A DNA stretch of 64,000 nucleotides from Dicaeum eximium (Eukaryota > Chordata > Aves > Passeriformes > Dicaeidae): positions 1 to 64,000 of the forward strand of contig VWZP01001424.1 of assembly GCA_013396995.1 (NCBI GenBank). The letters run 5' to 3'. This document shows positions 1 through 10,694 of this stretch, in pieces (the first letter of the stretch is position 1; each line of letters opens with the position of its first letter). Below the pieces are notes generated by a model that saw nothing but the letters and a program-made list of their open reading frames with translations, was not told the origin of the DNA and searched no databases. The translations under genes and the position numbers were made by a program.

Positions 1-808
1 ATTTTTATACTTTTATACTTTTATGTTTTTATATTTTATACACATTTTTAAAGAGAAATCTGACATATCTTCTGAAAAGAATGAGCTCAGCTATAACTAT
101 ACACTTTCTTGAATAAATGGAAATTTGCTGTAAACTCCTATTTTTTTTTAATTTAGGAAATAGTATACTCCTTATTATGTTGATTGCAATTTTTTTCTAC
201 CTATTTTGTTTATTTTTATAGTGATTAAGATGAACCTTACATTTTTTAAACTTGTTTTCTAAAAATAAATGTCTGTTTGACAATAGAAGCCAAAAATGAG
301 ATCATTGGCAGATGTGGGTTTGTCTTCTTTCCACTTTGACAGAAAGGCTGAAGTGGGTTCTATAACTTAAAAATTTAATTTCTCTAATGCGCTCTATTTG
401 CTCTGTGATAATAGTGTGAGTGGAGACAAGGAGTATGGCTATGTGGCAAATTATTAAGCTAAGAAAATATACTCAAGGAGGCAACTGCATGTCACAGCAC
501 AGATCTGTCACACCTTTCCTGAGTTGTACCTGTGGTCAGGTGTATTCAGATTTTTACAGCTTGTGTACTCCAGTTAAAGCCTAATACTCTTGCAGTCTTT
601 ACTCATCCATGCAGCAACTGCACCAGGGAACAGTGAATTTACCTTCACTGAATTACCTTCAGACTTTTGGGAAGTAAAGCCAAAATAAGGAGTTTGGGGT
701 TCTTTTTCCAGTTCTAACACTTCCTGAGAAGTCTGACTACATGGATATGGTGTAAAAGTGGAAATGGCCCCTGTGGATTTAGAGACAGGGAGCCTTATGG
801 TACCTCTG
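1..808. other. Intergenic, no gene seen
   Basis: AT-rich single-copy-looking sequence. The first 45 bases are a degenerate run of TTTTATACT-like units. No coding signal, RNA gene or recognisable repeat was found before the LTR that begins near 809. Confidence 0.5.
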
Positions 809-1318
809 TGTTATGGGCTAGCCACCTAGGCAGTTAAGCACCACACAGCCACCTGCTCATTTCCAATGCCCAGTGGGACAGGGAAGAGAAGAGAATAGAA
901 GGAGCAAAAGAGAAAAAAAGAGAAACAGAGTTCAATAAAGGAAGGAAAGAGAGGGGAAGAAGTATGTAAAATTGTCACTCATCACCTCACATGAGTAGGC
1001 CAGTGCCCAATTTCTCACTAAGCAACAGATACTTTCTCAAAATCATCCTTCCTCTTATTTTTTTCTTGCTGAGCATCACACCACACGGTGTATCCTTTTG
1101 GTCAGTTTGTGTCAGCAGTCTTGGTTGTGTCCCTTCTCAATTTCTTGTCTATTCCCAACCTACCCATGGTGGGGCAGAGAGGGAAGAACATGAAGAACTT
1201 TATACGGTACGAGTACCTCTCAGAAGCAGTAAAAACACTATCATGTTATCAACACTGGTGTAGCCACAAATCTACATTGTACACACTGCTGTGAGCATCA
1301 CTCCAGACAGATCCAGCA
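809..1318 (-). mobile_element. Solo LTR of an avian endogenous retrovirus (old, antisense)
   Basis: Read on the minus strand, this 510-base segment follows the layout of a common songbird LTR. It starts with TG near 1318, then has a GTGTTGATAAC-type motif, a GGGACACA stretch, a CTGACCAAA motif and a GATGCTCAGCA motif. It ends with a GTGGTGCTTAACTGCC-like segment and CA near 809. The same order of motifs recurs in the minus-strand LTR at 49.1-49.5 kb, which supports a shared family. No gag, pol or env sequence adjoins it, so it is a solo LTR left by recombination. No clear target-site duplication was seen. The class (ERVK or ERVL) cannot be settled here. Recognition is from memory. Confidence 0.72.
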
Positions 1319-1668
1319 TGCACTGGTACCTGCCAGTTTAGGATAGTTAAGTTCTAGAATCACAGTGAATTACAGTGACTTCCAGAGTAGTGCATTCCAA
1401 AGATTGGCATTTCAAGGCAGACAAGACAAATCAACCCAAATATGCCCATACATTTAAAAAAAAAGGACAGTAGATCAATGAACTTGGACTTATTTAATGC
1501 ACTTTTTGTCGAAAATTAGCTCACATCAATCCTGTATTGGAAAGTCAGAGTGGTGAGAAGGATGTTACCAGCCATCAAGATCTTCAACTCTGTTGAACAC
1601 TACCTATGACTTTACAGATCCAAAGACTGCTCTTTGACATTTGTGCTCACTTGCTTCAGCTCCTGTAT

Positions 1669-1708
1669 GATGTATTCAAAGCTGGAGTGATGTATTCAAA
1701 ACTGGAGA
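1669..1708. repeat. 20-bp tandem duplication
   Basis: Two adjacent 20-base units, each starting GATGTATTCAAA, occupy 1669-1688 and 1689-1708. They differ at two positions. This looks like a local slippage duplication with no evident function. Confidence 0.85.
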
Positions 1709-3304
1709 ATGTAGTGCCTTTGTAAAGGGTATACATTTTCATTAAAAAAAAGATAAAATCTTTTTCAAGCAGAGCAGAGCTTAAATACTAATTCTCTACT
1801 TCATTAAACTGGTGCTGGGTCTGTAAAACTTACTGCATATATAGCACCCTCAAGAGAAAGAAATTGAATGCTGTGGCTATTTGCAATCTAGCAAAATACC
1901 AAACTTGGTTGGCTACTGCAGACTTTACTCTTCAGGTGTTTTTCCAAGTTGCCTGATATAATCTATTTCAGCTGGATTTGGTGGAACAGCAGTAGCATGT
2001 AATGTGCAATTAGGTTAGGCACAGGCACATATTATCATGAACAGGCTTAGGCATAGTCAGCATGTAGAAACTCATTTGTGTTTAACAGGATACTAATATT
2101 AAATATCAATGCATTATTCACAGACAAAAGGAAAGAAAATTGTTTTACACAGCATTTTCAATATGTCATGTTTTCTTATTCATGTTTATTGAAAAAGAAT
2201 AAAAAATAGGAATTTTGTAACACCAAAAAAAGTAAACATATGCAAATAATATAATATAATAGCCGCTGTTCTGATAATTGATAACTGCACACCCACTGGT
2301 TATTTCTACTTCTCTTGAAGTACAGAATATGAAAATATTCCATTACTGATTTCAAAAGATTTTATACAATTCTTATAACTTTGAGCTTCATTGACTATTG
2401 CTACTGAAGTGATATTTTTTTATGAGGGCTAGGCAGTCAGTTGCTTTCAGGCCTGAAACTCAAGAAATCTGACAAAACTTCAATTGGAATATTCGTAACT
2501 ATAATTTGGAGCTGACTGCTCAGAGGTGCAGTTGGTAATTAACTGGCTGACTGTAACACTGTTTGAAAAAAAAAAGGTAAGTAAAACATAACTAACACAT
2601 ATAAACTTACAAATATTTTTTAAATGGATACTGACTGGAAGCCCAAAGCAATCAGAAAAGAAGTCAAACTCCATAGAAGTCCAGGCAAATTCTATAGGTT
2701 TCACACAATTCTACAGGTTTTCTCTTCTACAGGGACAAAAGGTGCTTTGTCCCATTCAGCTCCAAATAAAGTTTTGAATGGCTACGTGGTAGTGGAGAGG
2801 ATCACTTCAGCTAAACCTACAGTAATTAAGGTCAGTGGCCAACAGTGCTTCTGAGATTTCAAAAATTACTAAGAAAAGGGAGTAAAAATCAATTAGTAAT
2901 GATTTTTTTGTGCTATTAGCACGCTACACAATGTGAAACCATGACCCAGTTTTTTGTGTGTATGTTCTTGGGTCATTGGCAAGCAAAATACATTTTGAAA
3001 AATATGCAACTGATTACTCATAACTGAAGATTGCAAGTACTCAGGTGACTTTTGTTTTCTACAGACCAATCATCTCTAGGCATTTTTTTTTAATTGACAT
3101 TCAAATATTGCCAAGTTCAGGAGGAAAGGCAAGGAGAATCTATCTGTTCCAAGAAGTTGTTTCAGATCAAGAAATATTTGTCACTCCAATACCAAAATTT
3201 ATGAACAAGATGAACAATCTCAGAATAGGATAAGAGATTTTAACTTTGATTATAAACCCTTCTTATATAGTGTAGAGCTGGAAGTTCTCTGTCAAGGGAT
3301 TAAG

Positions 3305-3327
3305 CAAACAAACAAACAAACAAAAAA
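3305..3327 (+). repeat. (AAAC)n microsatellite
   Basis: Five or so CAAA units in a row inside AT-rich DNA. It is a simple repeat of the same motif as the longer tract in intron 1 of SLITRK6. Confidence 0.85.
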
Positions 3328-3765
3328 GACATAAAGAAAATTCAAGACTTATTGCACAGAAACTGAAGAAGGAAACCGCAAATTTCAGAAATGTTTACAC
3401 ATTTTCAGTGATCTGACTTATGCAACAAAACAGGATTACTAAAGAAGTATGCAAGGAAAAATTTTTTGGTTTCATCTGTTTCCATTGCATCGTATTTTAT
3501 TCAATGACTATGAATCCAGTATTTTGTCAAGAATCATGCTTTTAAGTATAGGAGTATAAAATGCATTTTTTACTCAAGCAGAACATTTAACGTATCACAT
3601 GACTTTTTCACTTGAAAAATGAAATATAAAGAATATTAACTTCAATATGCCTTTCTTTGAAATAATTTTCTTTCAGGAAATGTGATTCTTTTTCATGATG
3701 ATAAATACCAGTGCATAAAATGTCACATATATGCAGGTCCTAGAAACTTAACCATATCCTCAGCT

Positions 3766-3868
3766 GCATAAGATGTATGGCCAGCAGGATGAGGGAGGTG
3801 ATTCTCTATGTGATCTCTAAGGTTTCTTCCAACATAAACCATTCTATGATTCTATGATTTTATGATTT
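3766..3868 (+). mobile_element. CR1 LINE 3' fragment, internally deleted
   Basis: The left part (GCCAGCAGGATGAGGGAGGT) resembles a mid-3' region of CR1, which also appears in the larger copy near 30,550. It runs directly into the terminal CR1 segment with TTTCTTCCAACATAAACC and the octamer-type tail ATTCTATGATTCTATGATTT. Several hundred bases between the two parts are missing, so this is an internally deleted, dead copy. Confidence 0.8.
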
Positions 3869-6715
3869 CTGTACTTACATATTATGTATAAAACTATGAG
3901 TCTAAATTAATTTAGTTGGAAAATGCATAGGAGTAATAGAAATTTGTTCCTTTAATCTGACTTTTCCTACAGATCTTTTTCTGTAGATTTTTCAGATAAT
4001 TGCCTCTCAATAAGGGTTATATAAAGTTGAAACTAAATGCTTAGAGAATAGCTACTAGGTCTGTGTATCCCTTGAAGAGGGGAATCCTGACTTTTATTTA
4101 CACAATTGCAATGTGTTCATGACTGCAAAAAAACATACAGTTGTTTTGTATGTTTTACATACTGTGTGTTGAGAGCAGAAGGCTTTGAGTAGGACCTATC
4201 CCAATATGTAAAAAGGGACATTAGTTCTGTGAGGGAAATAGCTGTTCTGTGTCTGAATTAAATAATATAGTAGGCACTGTTAGCTTCCGTAATTATAGTA
4301 CATTGCATTATGAGGTTTTTTGTTTTGTTTTGCTCTGTGTGTGTGCATGTGCATGCGCCATGTTCTTAGTTAAGTCTTAGCCTTCGTGACAGTTCTTCCA
4401 TATACAATTTTAATTTATAATATATGTATGAGTTTTGAGTTCCTCGGCAGGCTCTCTCACATGTGAATAGTCAGATGCTACCTAGTGGTTCCAGGAAAAT
4501 GCTTCCTTTCAATATGGTATATTAAGCTGTCAGACCTGTACTCATACAGAGTTCAAAGGGTTCATGTTGCAAGAAATATAGGTAAGGAGCTGTTGATACA
4601 GACTTGAAGCTTCTTGCAAGCAGGGAAGGATATATTATTTACCTCCTACCTCTTGTGTGTTATCAGTGGCTCAGTGTGTGCATTCTGAGAAGGGATGATG
4701 AGTTGTGAATGGTGGGGAAAAAATATTTTCTATTCGATGAAATAGCAAATGCAGATGCTTATTCCTCCTGTTATGTTTAAACAGTGACGTTACAAATTAA
4801 CAAGTCACCATGAAAATTAACATTTTGAAGACTAATCTGTAAATCATAAGTCTACAGTAAATGCAGGCCTGATAGTTTTCGATTTTATATATCCAAGGTT
4901 CACAAAATTTTAAATTGTCAGAGCAATTGATGAAGGTTTGAAGTACAGGGTACAAACCCTGTGTCAGTTCAACTGACATGTAGATGTATTTGCAGAATCA
5001 TATTCTTTATTATAATCTGCTTACTGATTCATACAATTATGGTAGAAAAAACACAATCATTAGCCATTTTTATAAACTTGGTAAAGATGCAGTTTTTAAA
5101 TTACAAATATTATTGATAAACATTGTCAGTGGTTTTTAATTTTGTATGCTTAGATTAGGAAACTGTCCTATTTTTAGCAGTTGATTTTTAGAAATATTTT
5201 TGTGATCATGTTTTACTCTTGTGGATGTCAACTCAAAAGCAAAGAATGATTTTTTTCACTTTTAATGTGAATATCTAGAGATATTCTTTATCTCAAACAG
5301 CCAATCACAAGTGTTAACACTTGAAAAATGTTCACTAAAAATAGAAATAATATGACTTAAAATTCTTGAATTCAAAACTAATAAAGAAAGTAATGATTTA
5401 TTTGGCTGGTCACAGATAACTGAGAATCTTTGAGCCTTAACAGTAAAAACAGCCTGCAAGTTGACACTGAGTGACAATGTTCATTAAAAATAGCAAACTG
5501 GAAAAAAAAGTGATGTGTTGAAAAGAAGTGAAACCAAATTACTACTATGCCTCAGGAATATATTATTTTTAATTATTATTTTTATAAATTATGTATAAAA
5601 TATGTAAGTATATGCATAAAACGTATATATATATATATAAATTTTTCAAATTTATATATAAAAATTTATGTATATGCGTGTGAGTATAAATATAGGAGAA
5701 GAACTTGATGGCCTTCACCACATGGAGCAATAAATTGCAATAGCCCTTTTGAGGTCAATGAGGCCACCTAGAGATCCATCAGTGCAAAAGAAGTTACTGG
5801 AATCTGACTGTTGGCAGGCTGTAGTAAACTGTCTGTGTAGTAATCCAAGGCACAATAAGAACAGAACAGAAATATTATGCTCTAGAGGGCGAATAAGCTG
5901 GACCACCACATCTATTGTTGCTCACCAAAAGGTTTTGTGCTTCTGTGGCAGTGGGATGAACAAGGAAATAGCATTTGCTGCTTATAAAACCATCCCATGC
6001 AGTGCAGGAGGGGTAAGAAAAACCCTCCTTGCATGGAATAAACATTTTCCTGTAGCTGTACTGTATCTGCTAATTTATCTGCTAATTACTTGTTTATGAG
6101 CACAAAGAAAATAATACCTTAAGCATGATACATGCCTTTAAAAGTGCCCTTCCCCAAACCAGACTGTTTTTTTATCAAAGCAGTGTGTCATGGAAAGACA
6201 ATGCAATCTCACGTGGACAGATACCAGCACTGTGCTAACATCTGTAAAACAGACAGTTACAGTCAGCCCAGTCCTTTCCTACAGAATAAGATGGGCAGTT
6301 TAAAAAGAGCTGACGGCAGTCATTGTGTAAGCATAAGCACTAATATCCCATCATTTTATTTTTCCAAAATAAAGTATGTATAACTGTGCATAGTCACCCT
6401 TACCCCATTCATACTGAGTGGACTGGATTGAGAGCTTTACAGTCTCATTTATATATTTGAAAAATGATGCACTTCAATGTGATAGAAATATTTTTCAGAG
6501 GACAAAGTTTCCCCTGTGGTGTGTTTTGTGGAGCCTATTTGGGCTGGAATGCTTTCAGGTTTCTAAAGCAAGCATTTACAGATACAAACTAAATGCAAGT
6601 TCTGCCCAAGACAACAAACTGCAAGAGCTGCAGTGGATGTTTACTGTTTTGCAAAATCGGGCATTAACAGCCCTTAAGCAATCTAGAAGATATTTAGCTG
6701 AATTTTACTTTCTGA
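3869..6715. other. Intergenic sequence upstream of SLITRK6
   Basis: AT-rich DNA without a recognisable gene or transposon. It holds an AT dinucleotide tract with a nearby palindrome (5615-5690). Distal SLITRK6 regulatory sequence could lie here, but nothing in the bases proves it. Confidence 0.45.
5615..5690. repeat. AT-rich microsatellite with palindromic flank
   Basis: An (AT)n run at about 5623-5640 is followed by TTATATATAAAAATTTATG-like sequence that can fold back on it. This is a common, slippage-prone simple repeat. Confidence 0.75.
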
Positions 6716-7004
6716 GGCTCACTCAGATAAGGGGAAAAGGAGGTGAGAGAAATTGCAGGAGGAGGAGCTGATCTGTCTCAAGGTGGAGCTGTATCTTGTA
6801 TTAAATGACATTGGCAGATTAAAGCTCTCTGGTGGGGAAGGGCTTAAAGGCTGAGTCAAAAGCCAAGAAGTCTCTTTATTTACGCCTACCTCCCAGCCCC
6901 TGGCAATCTGACTAATAACAAACTGAGCTAACAAGAAAGACTAGAAAGAACAGAGAGAACACAGGAGCAGCTTGCATATAAAAATCTGACAAACCAAGTG
7001 ATCA
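6716..7004 (+). promoter_or_regulatory. Candidate SLITRK6 promoter region
   Basis: This purine-rich, relatively GC-richer stretch lies directly before the inferred first exon. It contains a perfect AP-1 type heptamer TGAGTCA at 6852-6858 and a TATA-like TATAAAA at 6977-6983. The assignment rests on position upstream of the splice donor at 7371 and on these motifs. The transcription start is not determined by sequence alone. Confidence 0.4.
6977..6983 (+). promoter_or_regulatory. TATA-like box of SLITRK6 (candidate)
   Basis: TATAAAA lies about 390 bases before the exon 1 splice donor. If used, it would place the start site near 7005-7012. Such hexamers are frequent by chance in AT-rich DNA, so confidence is low. 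Confidence 0.3.
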
Positions 7005-7370
7005 AGTCAAGCTCTGCTGAGCATCTTGTTTGTTTACTGCATCCAAATGCTTGCAAACAGTTAACTATATGCAGAAAAGTCAGCCTAGCTGTGAAGTATG
7101 CTGTGAATTTTAATTGAGGAAAAAGGACAACTGCTTACAGGATGGTCTGACATGCACGGCTGCCTGGAAGATTTTTTCAATCGAATGCTTTGTACTTTGT
7201 CTTCTGAACAAGGATTTTAACTTTATGGAGCTGTAGTATTACCGGAGCTTGCAGCAAGGGGAAACTCAGAAGAAAGTGTGCATTTTTCAGAGGGAAAAAT
7301 TACATTGCATGGAAACAGCTGCTCCAACTGTGCATTACTGAGTGTACCAGGGAGTGTTGCTGCTATACAG
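7005..7370 (+). other. SLITRK6 exon 1 (5' UTR, inferred)
   Basis: The 3' edge is supported by a strong splice donor, ACAG followed by GTAAGA, with the GT at 7371. The matching acceptor is at 10678-10679, just before the SLITRK6 start codon. SLITRK genes typically have an untranslated leader exon and one coding exon, which this arrangement fits. The 5' edge is a guess from the TATA-like box. The segment holds several ATGs, each followed quickly by an in-frame stop. Confidence 0.5.
7152..7220 (+). promoter_or_regulatory. Upstream ORF, 22 codons, in SLITRK6 leader
   Basis: An ATG at 7152 opens a 22-codon frame ending at TAA 7218-7220, the longest of several short upstream frames in exon 1. Others run 7047-7064, 7069-7113, 7098-7106, 7142-7150 and 7309-7341. 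Such frames usually lower translation of the main ORF. Whether all are in the mature leader depends on the true start site. Confidence 0.4.
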
Positions 7371-8992
7371 GTAAGAAAGACTCCAGTTAGTTAATTAGCT
7401 AAGCACATGAGAATTTAATTTCTCAGTACAAGTTGCATTTATTTTTCTGCATGATTTTCTATAACTTTTATGTTAGATGATGGTAGTTTATAGTGTATTT
7501 TAAACAGTTTGCAGGCATATTTATTCAAACTGATTACTGTGTAGAATATGTACATTAAGGGAACGCTGTTTTTAAACCCCTTGAGGGAGAGGAATGGGTG
7601 TTTGGTTTTATTTCAAGTACAAAAGTGGTCTTAAATGCATCATCTGACTGTGATTCCCTTAAGAATTTAATAAAAAATCCCAAAGGCTTTTAGAAAATAC
7701 TTATTCTTAGCTTGGGGCTTTGAAAATCGTTAACATATATTTTTTTTTTAAATAGCTGAGTTAAAACAACCATACAAATAAACCCCCAAGCATAATGAAA
7801 CAAGCTATTTCAATGTTTTAAAACCAAATCAATTATTACTTAGCAAGGATGAGATGTCTTTGCTGTAAGGTGACTACTTCTGCAAGTATTCAACTTTGCC
7901 TCATAGAACGAACAGTGACATTTTTTAGTCTTTTAGAATTCCTACAGAGTTTAGTTACAGTATGCAGTCAGCAGTGACTTAAATGAAAGCAGATAAAATG
8001 AAAAAAAAACCTTAAGTTACCATGTGGAATTTGCTGAAAAACCCCACAACATGAAAAGGTCAGTTTTTCAAGTCTTTTAAATTACATTTTGTTGTATTGT
8101 GAATTCTTTCAGTTAAATCTTAATCATCTGTTACATGAGAGCAGGTTTATTTTACAACAGTAGCCCACTGAGAACTTCATTACATGTTTCTGAGTGTTTA
8201 GAAAAAAAAAAAAAAAAAACAACTGGAGAAAAGAAAAAAGAATACAACTCTCCTATTAATTTTTATTGTGTGGGTATATATATGTGTGTGAGAGAGTTCT
8301 GGCAGTGCTGCTTACAGAAGTATGATGATGATTAAAATGTGAATGTTTTCCAATTGGTTACAAATGTTACTTTCATCTCTGAGAGGAGGGCTTTCATTTT
8401 TATAACCTAATTTCTCAATATGCAGTAGAATGCAACATGCCTTACAGATCTTTTGTTGTTGTTTTAATTTTGCTCAGGGACTTTATAAGTGTTGTTTGAA
8501 TTTGATGTGGATTGACGCTGGAATTTCTAATGAGAAAAAGTGTACAGAAATAAAGTTGAATTAGTCATAGTGTAGGTTTGAAGCCGGCATCTGTGTCAAG
8601 AGCTTGTATTTTTTACCTTGGGTCACTGGAAAGGATGGTGATGCATGTAAAGCAAGAATAAGTCTCTAGCATAATTTGATCCTAGAATTATTCTGCATAC
8701 CTCAAAATAACATCTTGTCATGATGTGTCTTATACAATACTTCTTGGGAAAACAGACTTAAAAACATCTATATTAAACATAGGCAGCTGGAGTTCAAGGA
8801 AGGTTATATGAGACAACAAAATTATATTACAGCTACTAAAACAAAGATAAAAGCTCATATATTTAAGGACAATTTTTCTCACACTCTGAATTGCACTTAC
8901 TACTTCTAAACTAATATTTCTACTCTCACTTATTAGAAGTTACTAATGGAGAAAAAGAAAATTCACTGTGCACACATTTGCTGTTGCTCTTT

Positions 8993-9010
8993 GTGTGTGT
9001 GTGTGTGTGT
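8993..9010 (+). repeat. (GT)n microsatellite in intron 1
   Basis: About nine GT units in a row. It is a simple repeat and possibly polymorphic. Confidence 0.85.
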
Positions 9011-10580
9011 AATACTCATGCCACAGCATTTAAGTGCTTACATGTAAAAGCTTTGGTGTAAAGCTTTGTAATCTATTCTAAGGAAAGCCTTGAGAAATAG
9101 TGGTTTTAGTAACCAATGTGCATGATTTTCAAAATATGCATTGATGAGATGCCAAATCATATGGCCATATTATAAAAATGTTCATGCATGTAATTGAATT
9201 GATCCTTGTAAAAGGTTCTGATCTTTCAGAAACACAGTTGGTTGTGTAGTGACATTCTGTACTTCCTGTTTCAATAGCCTAGTTTGAAAGATTTTGACCT
9301 TTATTAGATGGATTACTTAAGAATCTTGCTTAGTTCAGGCCTCATATAAATAGTAAGCCCCATAAACATTACTGGTTTTTAAATGATTCATTGGATTTTA
9401 GGGGATTTTTTTGGTTATTATTTACTTTTTTGGAAATGTGAAAATACTTAACTAAGGATTATAAACAGTGATTTCCCTCTGCCTTGTATATCAAAAGTTA
9501 CCGTTGGTCTTCCTAATTAGGCAGCCTTGACAGAAAGAAACAGAGAATCTTCTAATAGACTGTAGGAAAAATTAATTCACACCAATAGTAAATGACTGAT
9601 TTAAACACCTAAATTTTGCTTGCACCTTCATAGCTGTATTATAATGATGCATTTATCAAGTGTTTCAAAGTTTAAAATCAGATGGAAAAGTGATAATTAT
9701 ATTACATAACCTATGGTTGATACTGGTGATAATATTTAATTTGTAAAGCACTGTCAGTTCCATATACATTTCACTGTGGAAATTGGTTATTATTATCATT
9801 AGGAGGAGTCCAATATTAATCTCAAAAAAAGTTTGCCCTTGCTTGTTTGTTTCTTCTGAAATGTACTGCATTGTCAGGTCTCTCTTTTTAACGTTAATGG
9901 TGTATGCCAGTTTTTGTATGTATATGAAACGCAAACGTTACACTACTGTGTGCTGTGGCCCCCCTTTCACCCACAAACTACAACATATGCATTAAAATTT
10001 AAGCAAAGAGAGATGATTATTTTGTCTACTTCCTTTTGAGTTTGTGGGCACAAGGATTTCAGAGGAAATACCCTTTGATTTCCATACATAATGCAGAACT
10101 GTAGAGAGATTCTCTGTATCCTGACAGAATGGACTTTTGCTCACAACATATTACTGATCCAAACCAAATCCATTTCTTCTCTTCAGCAGCTGGGTAACAT
10201 TAAGTTAATCTTAGCAAGGTACTCATAAAATTTGCAGTGCTATGTAGTGACACAAAGCAATGATTCAAAATATTTTATTAGCTTTGATATAAGTTGCTTG
10301 AGACAGTAAATTATTACTGCTGTCCACTGGCAGTCTATACAGAATATAAATAAAATCAACACACTCCTGATTACTTCCTATTTTGGATATCAGCATGAAA
10401 GTACTGAAGATTTCCCCCTATGACTCTCTTTATTCATTCAGTACATGAAACTAAATATATATTCTCTAATAAGAAAATAATTCAAGTGTTTTGCGCAATA
10501 TGATAGTGCTTGGAAGGCAAAGTAGCTCAATCATGAGCACTAGGAATGTTTTTTTCTCACTGTTGCACCAAGGAGAAAAT

Positions 10581-10625
10581 AAACAAACAAACAAACAAAC
10601 AAACAAACAAACAAACAAACAAAAC
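10581..10625 (+). repeat. (AAAC)10 microsatellite in intron 1
   Basis: Ten perfect AAAC units (10581-10620) followed by AAAAC. It sits 54 bases before the end of intron 1, close to the polypyrimidine tract and splice acceptor of the coding exon. Confidence 0.95.
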
Positions 10626-10670
10626 TAAATCCTGTGAAATTGTGACTCTATTATTTATTTTTTTATTATT

Positions 10671-10679
10671 TTTTCATAG
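10671..10679 (+). promoter_or_regulatory. Splice acceptor of the SLITRK6 coding exon
   Basis: A T-rich run from about 10650 leads into TTTTCATAG, with AG at 10678-10679. The start codon follows 15 bases later. No competing AG lies between the tract and this site. Confidence 0.65.
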
Positions 10680-10694
10680 AATCTGCTGGACAAG

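Larger units (their letters stand above)
1319..3765. other. Intergenic, no gene seen
   Basis: AT-rich sequence with only short chance reading frames. Apart from the small duplication at 1669-1708 and an AAAC microsatellite near 3305, I see nothing supportable. Confidence 0.5.
7371..10679 (+). other. SLITRK6 intron 1 (inferred)
   Basis: It begins GTAAGA and ends in a long T-rich tract followed by CATAG, a normal GT-AG intron of 3,309 bases. It contains homopolymer A (8201-8219), a GT microsatellite (8993-9010) and an AAAC microsatellite (10581-10625). No transposon was recognised inside it. RNA data would be needed to confirm the pairing. Confidence 0.55.

Noticed and set aside
2574..2583. 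Strong splice-donor-like AAG/GTAAGT
   Set aside because: No exon evidence surrounds it, and such sites occur by chance at this density.
5749..6099. 116-codon open frame upstream of SLITRK6
   Set aside because: No recognisable domain, no promoter or splice context, and normal AT-rich composition. Treated as chance.
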